Below are positions 47,114 to 47,135 of a stretch of DNA of 47,135 nucleotides, piece by piece (position 1 is the stretch's first letter; each line of letters opens with the position of its first letter). The DNA is from an uncultured Coriobacteriaceae bacterium (GTDB lineage: Bacteria; Actinomycetota; Coriobacteriia; Coriobacteriales; Atopobiaceae), in contig CADBRX010000166.1 of assembly GCA_902797175.1 (NCBI GenBank), positions 1 to 47,135 on the forward strand, given 5' to 3'. The notes under the pieces were generated by a model. The model made no database searches and had not been told where the DNA came from. It saw nothing but the letters and a program-made list of their open reading frames with translations. The translations under genes were made by a program, and so were the position numbers.

Positions 47114-47135
47114 GTGTATGAAAAAGGCCGATCGA

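Overview
The window is high-GC DNA in which nearly every gene has C or G at third codon positions. The start codons, ribosome sites and protein flavour fit an actinobacterial gut or oral anaerobe of the class Coriobacteriia (Olsenella/Atopobiaceae/Collinsella-like). That assignment is an inference from style and was not tested by a search. The window has two parts: about 8.8 kb of host chromosome, then a 38-kb prophage integrated in a tRNA-Cys gene whose intact copy is at the right edge.

Host part (1-8844). A tRNA-Val(GAC) is followed by small accessory genes: a membrane protein with a frameshift in a T5 run, a lipoprotein, an Imm32-type immunity protein, an unknown acidic protein, and a probable DUF600/YezG-type immunity protein. 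Next come a Nif11-like double-glycine RiPP precursor and the amputated SPASM end of a radical-SAM maturase, i.e. a decayed peptide-natural-product locus. Two surface or membrane genes and a small membrane protein follow. The part ends with a translationally coupled pair, cysteine desulfurase and mnmA, which together supply sulfur for tRNA 2-thiouridine.

Prophage (8845-47086, bounded by 48-bp direct repeats). Left lysogeny arm: tyrosine integrase, a membrane-anchored candidate exclusion protein and a repressor on the minus strand. A compact operator region with divergent promoters separates them from the rightward genes. Early region (11.4-17.1 kb): Cro-like and excisionase-like regulators, RusA resolvase, a recombination ATPase, a DUF669/SSB-like protein, a replication-associated protein and a DnaB-type helicase. 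A 5-kb run of small, mostly overlapping genes (17.1-22.5 kb) is rich in zinc ribbons and coiled coils. It includes a duplicated two-gene cassette and two homopolymer frameshifts. A late-regulator-like gene (23.2 kb) precedes the packaging and head genes (23.9-32.3 kb). The tail genes follow (32.3-44.7 kb): tail tube, chaperones, a tape measure with seven 58-residue repeats, distal tail and hub proteins, and a BspA-like leucine-rich-repeat tail fibre. Lysis genes (holin, CHAP endolysin) end at 46.2 kb. Beyond them lie a gene-less, hairpin-rich, terminator-ended 200-bp segment that may be a non-coding RNA, a lone reverse-strand HTH regulator with its own operator, and the attachment site. The layout is that of a complete temperate siphovirus.

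Points most worth a second look: the putative structured RNA near 46.2-46.4 kb; the operator region whose two promoters share one palindromic -35 box; the integrase start held inside a hairpin; the duplicated gene cassette fused by a one-base slip; the phage-borne copy of the tRNA terminator; and the truncated RiPP locus.
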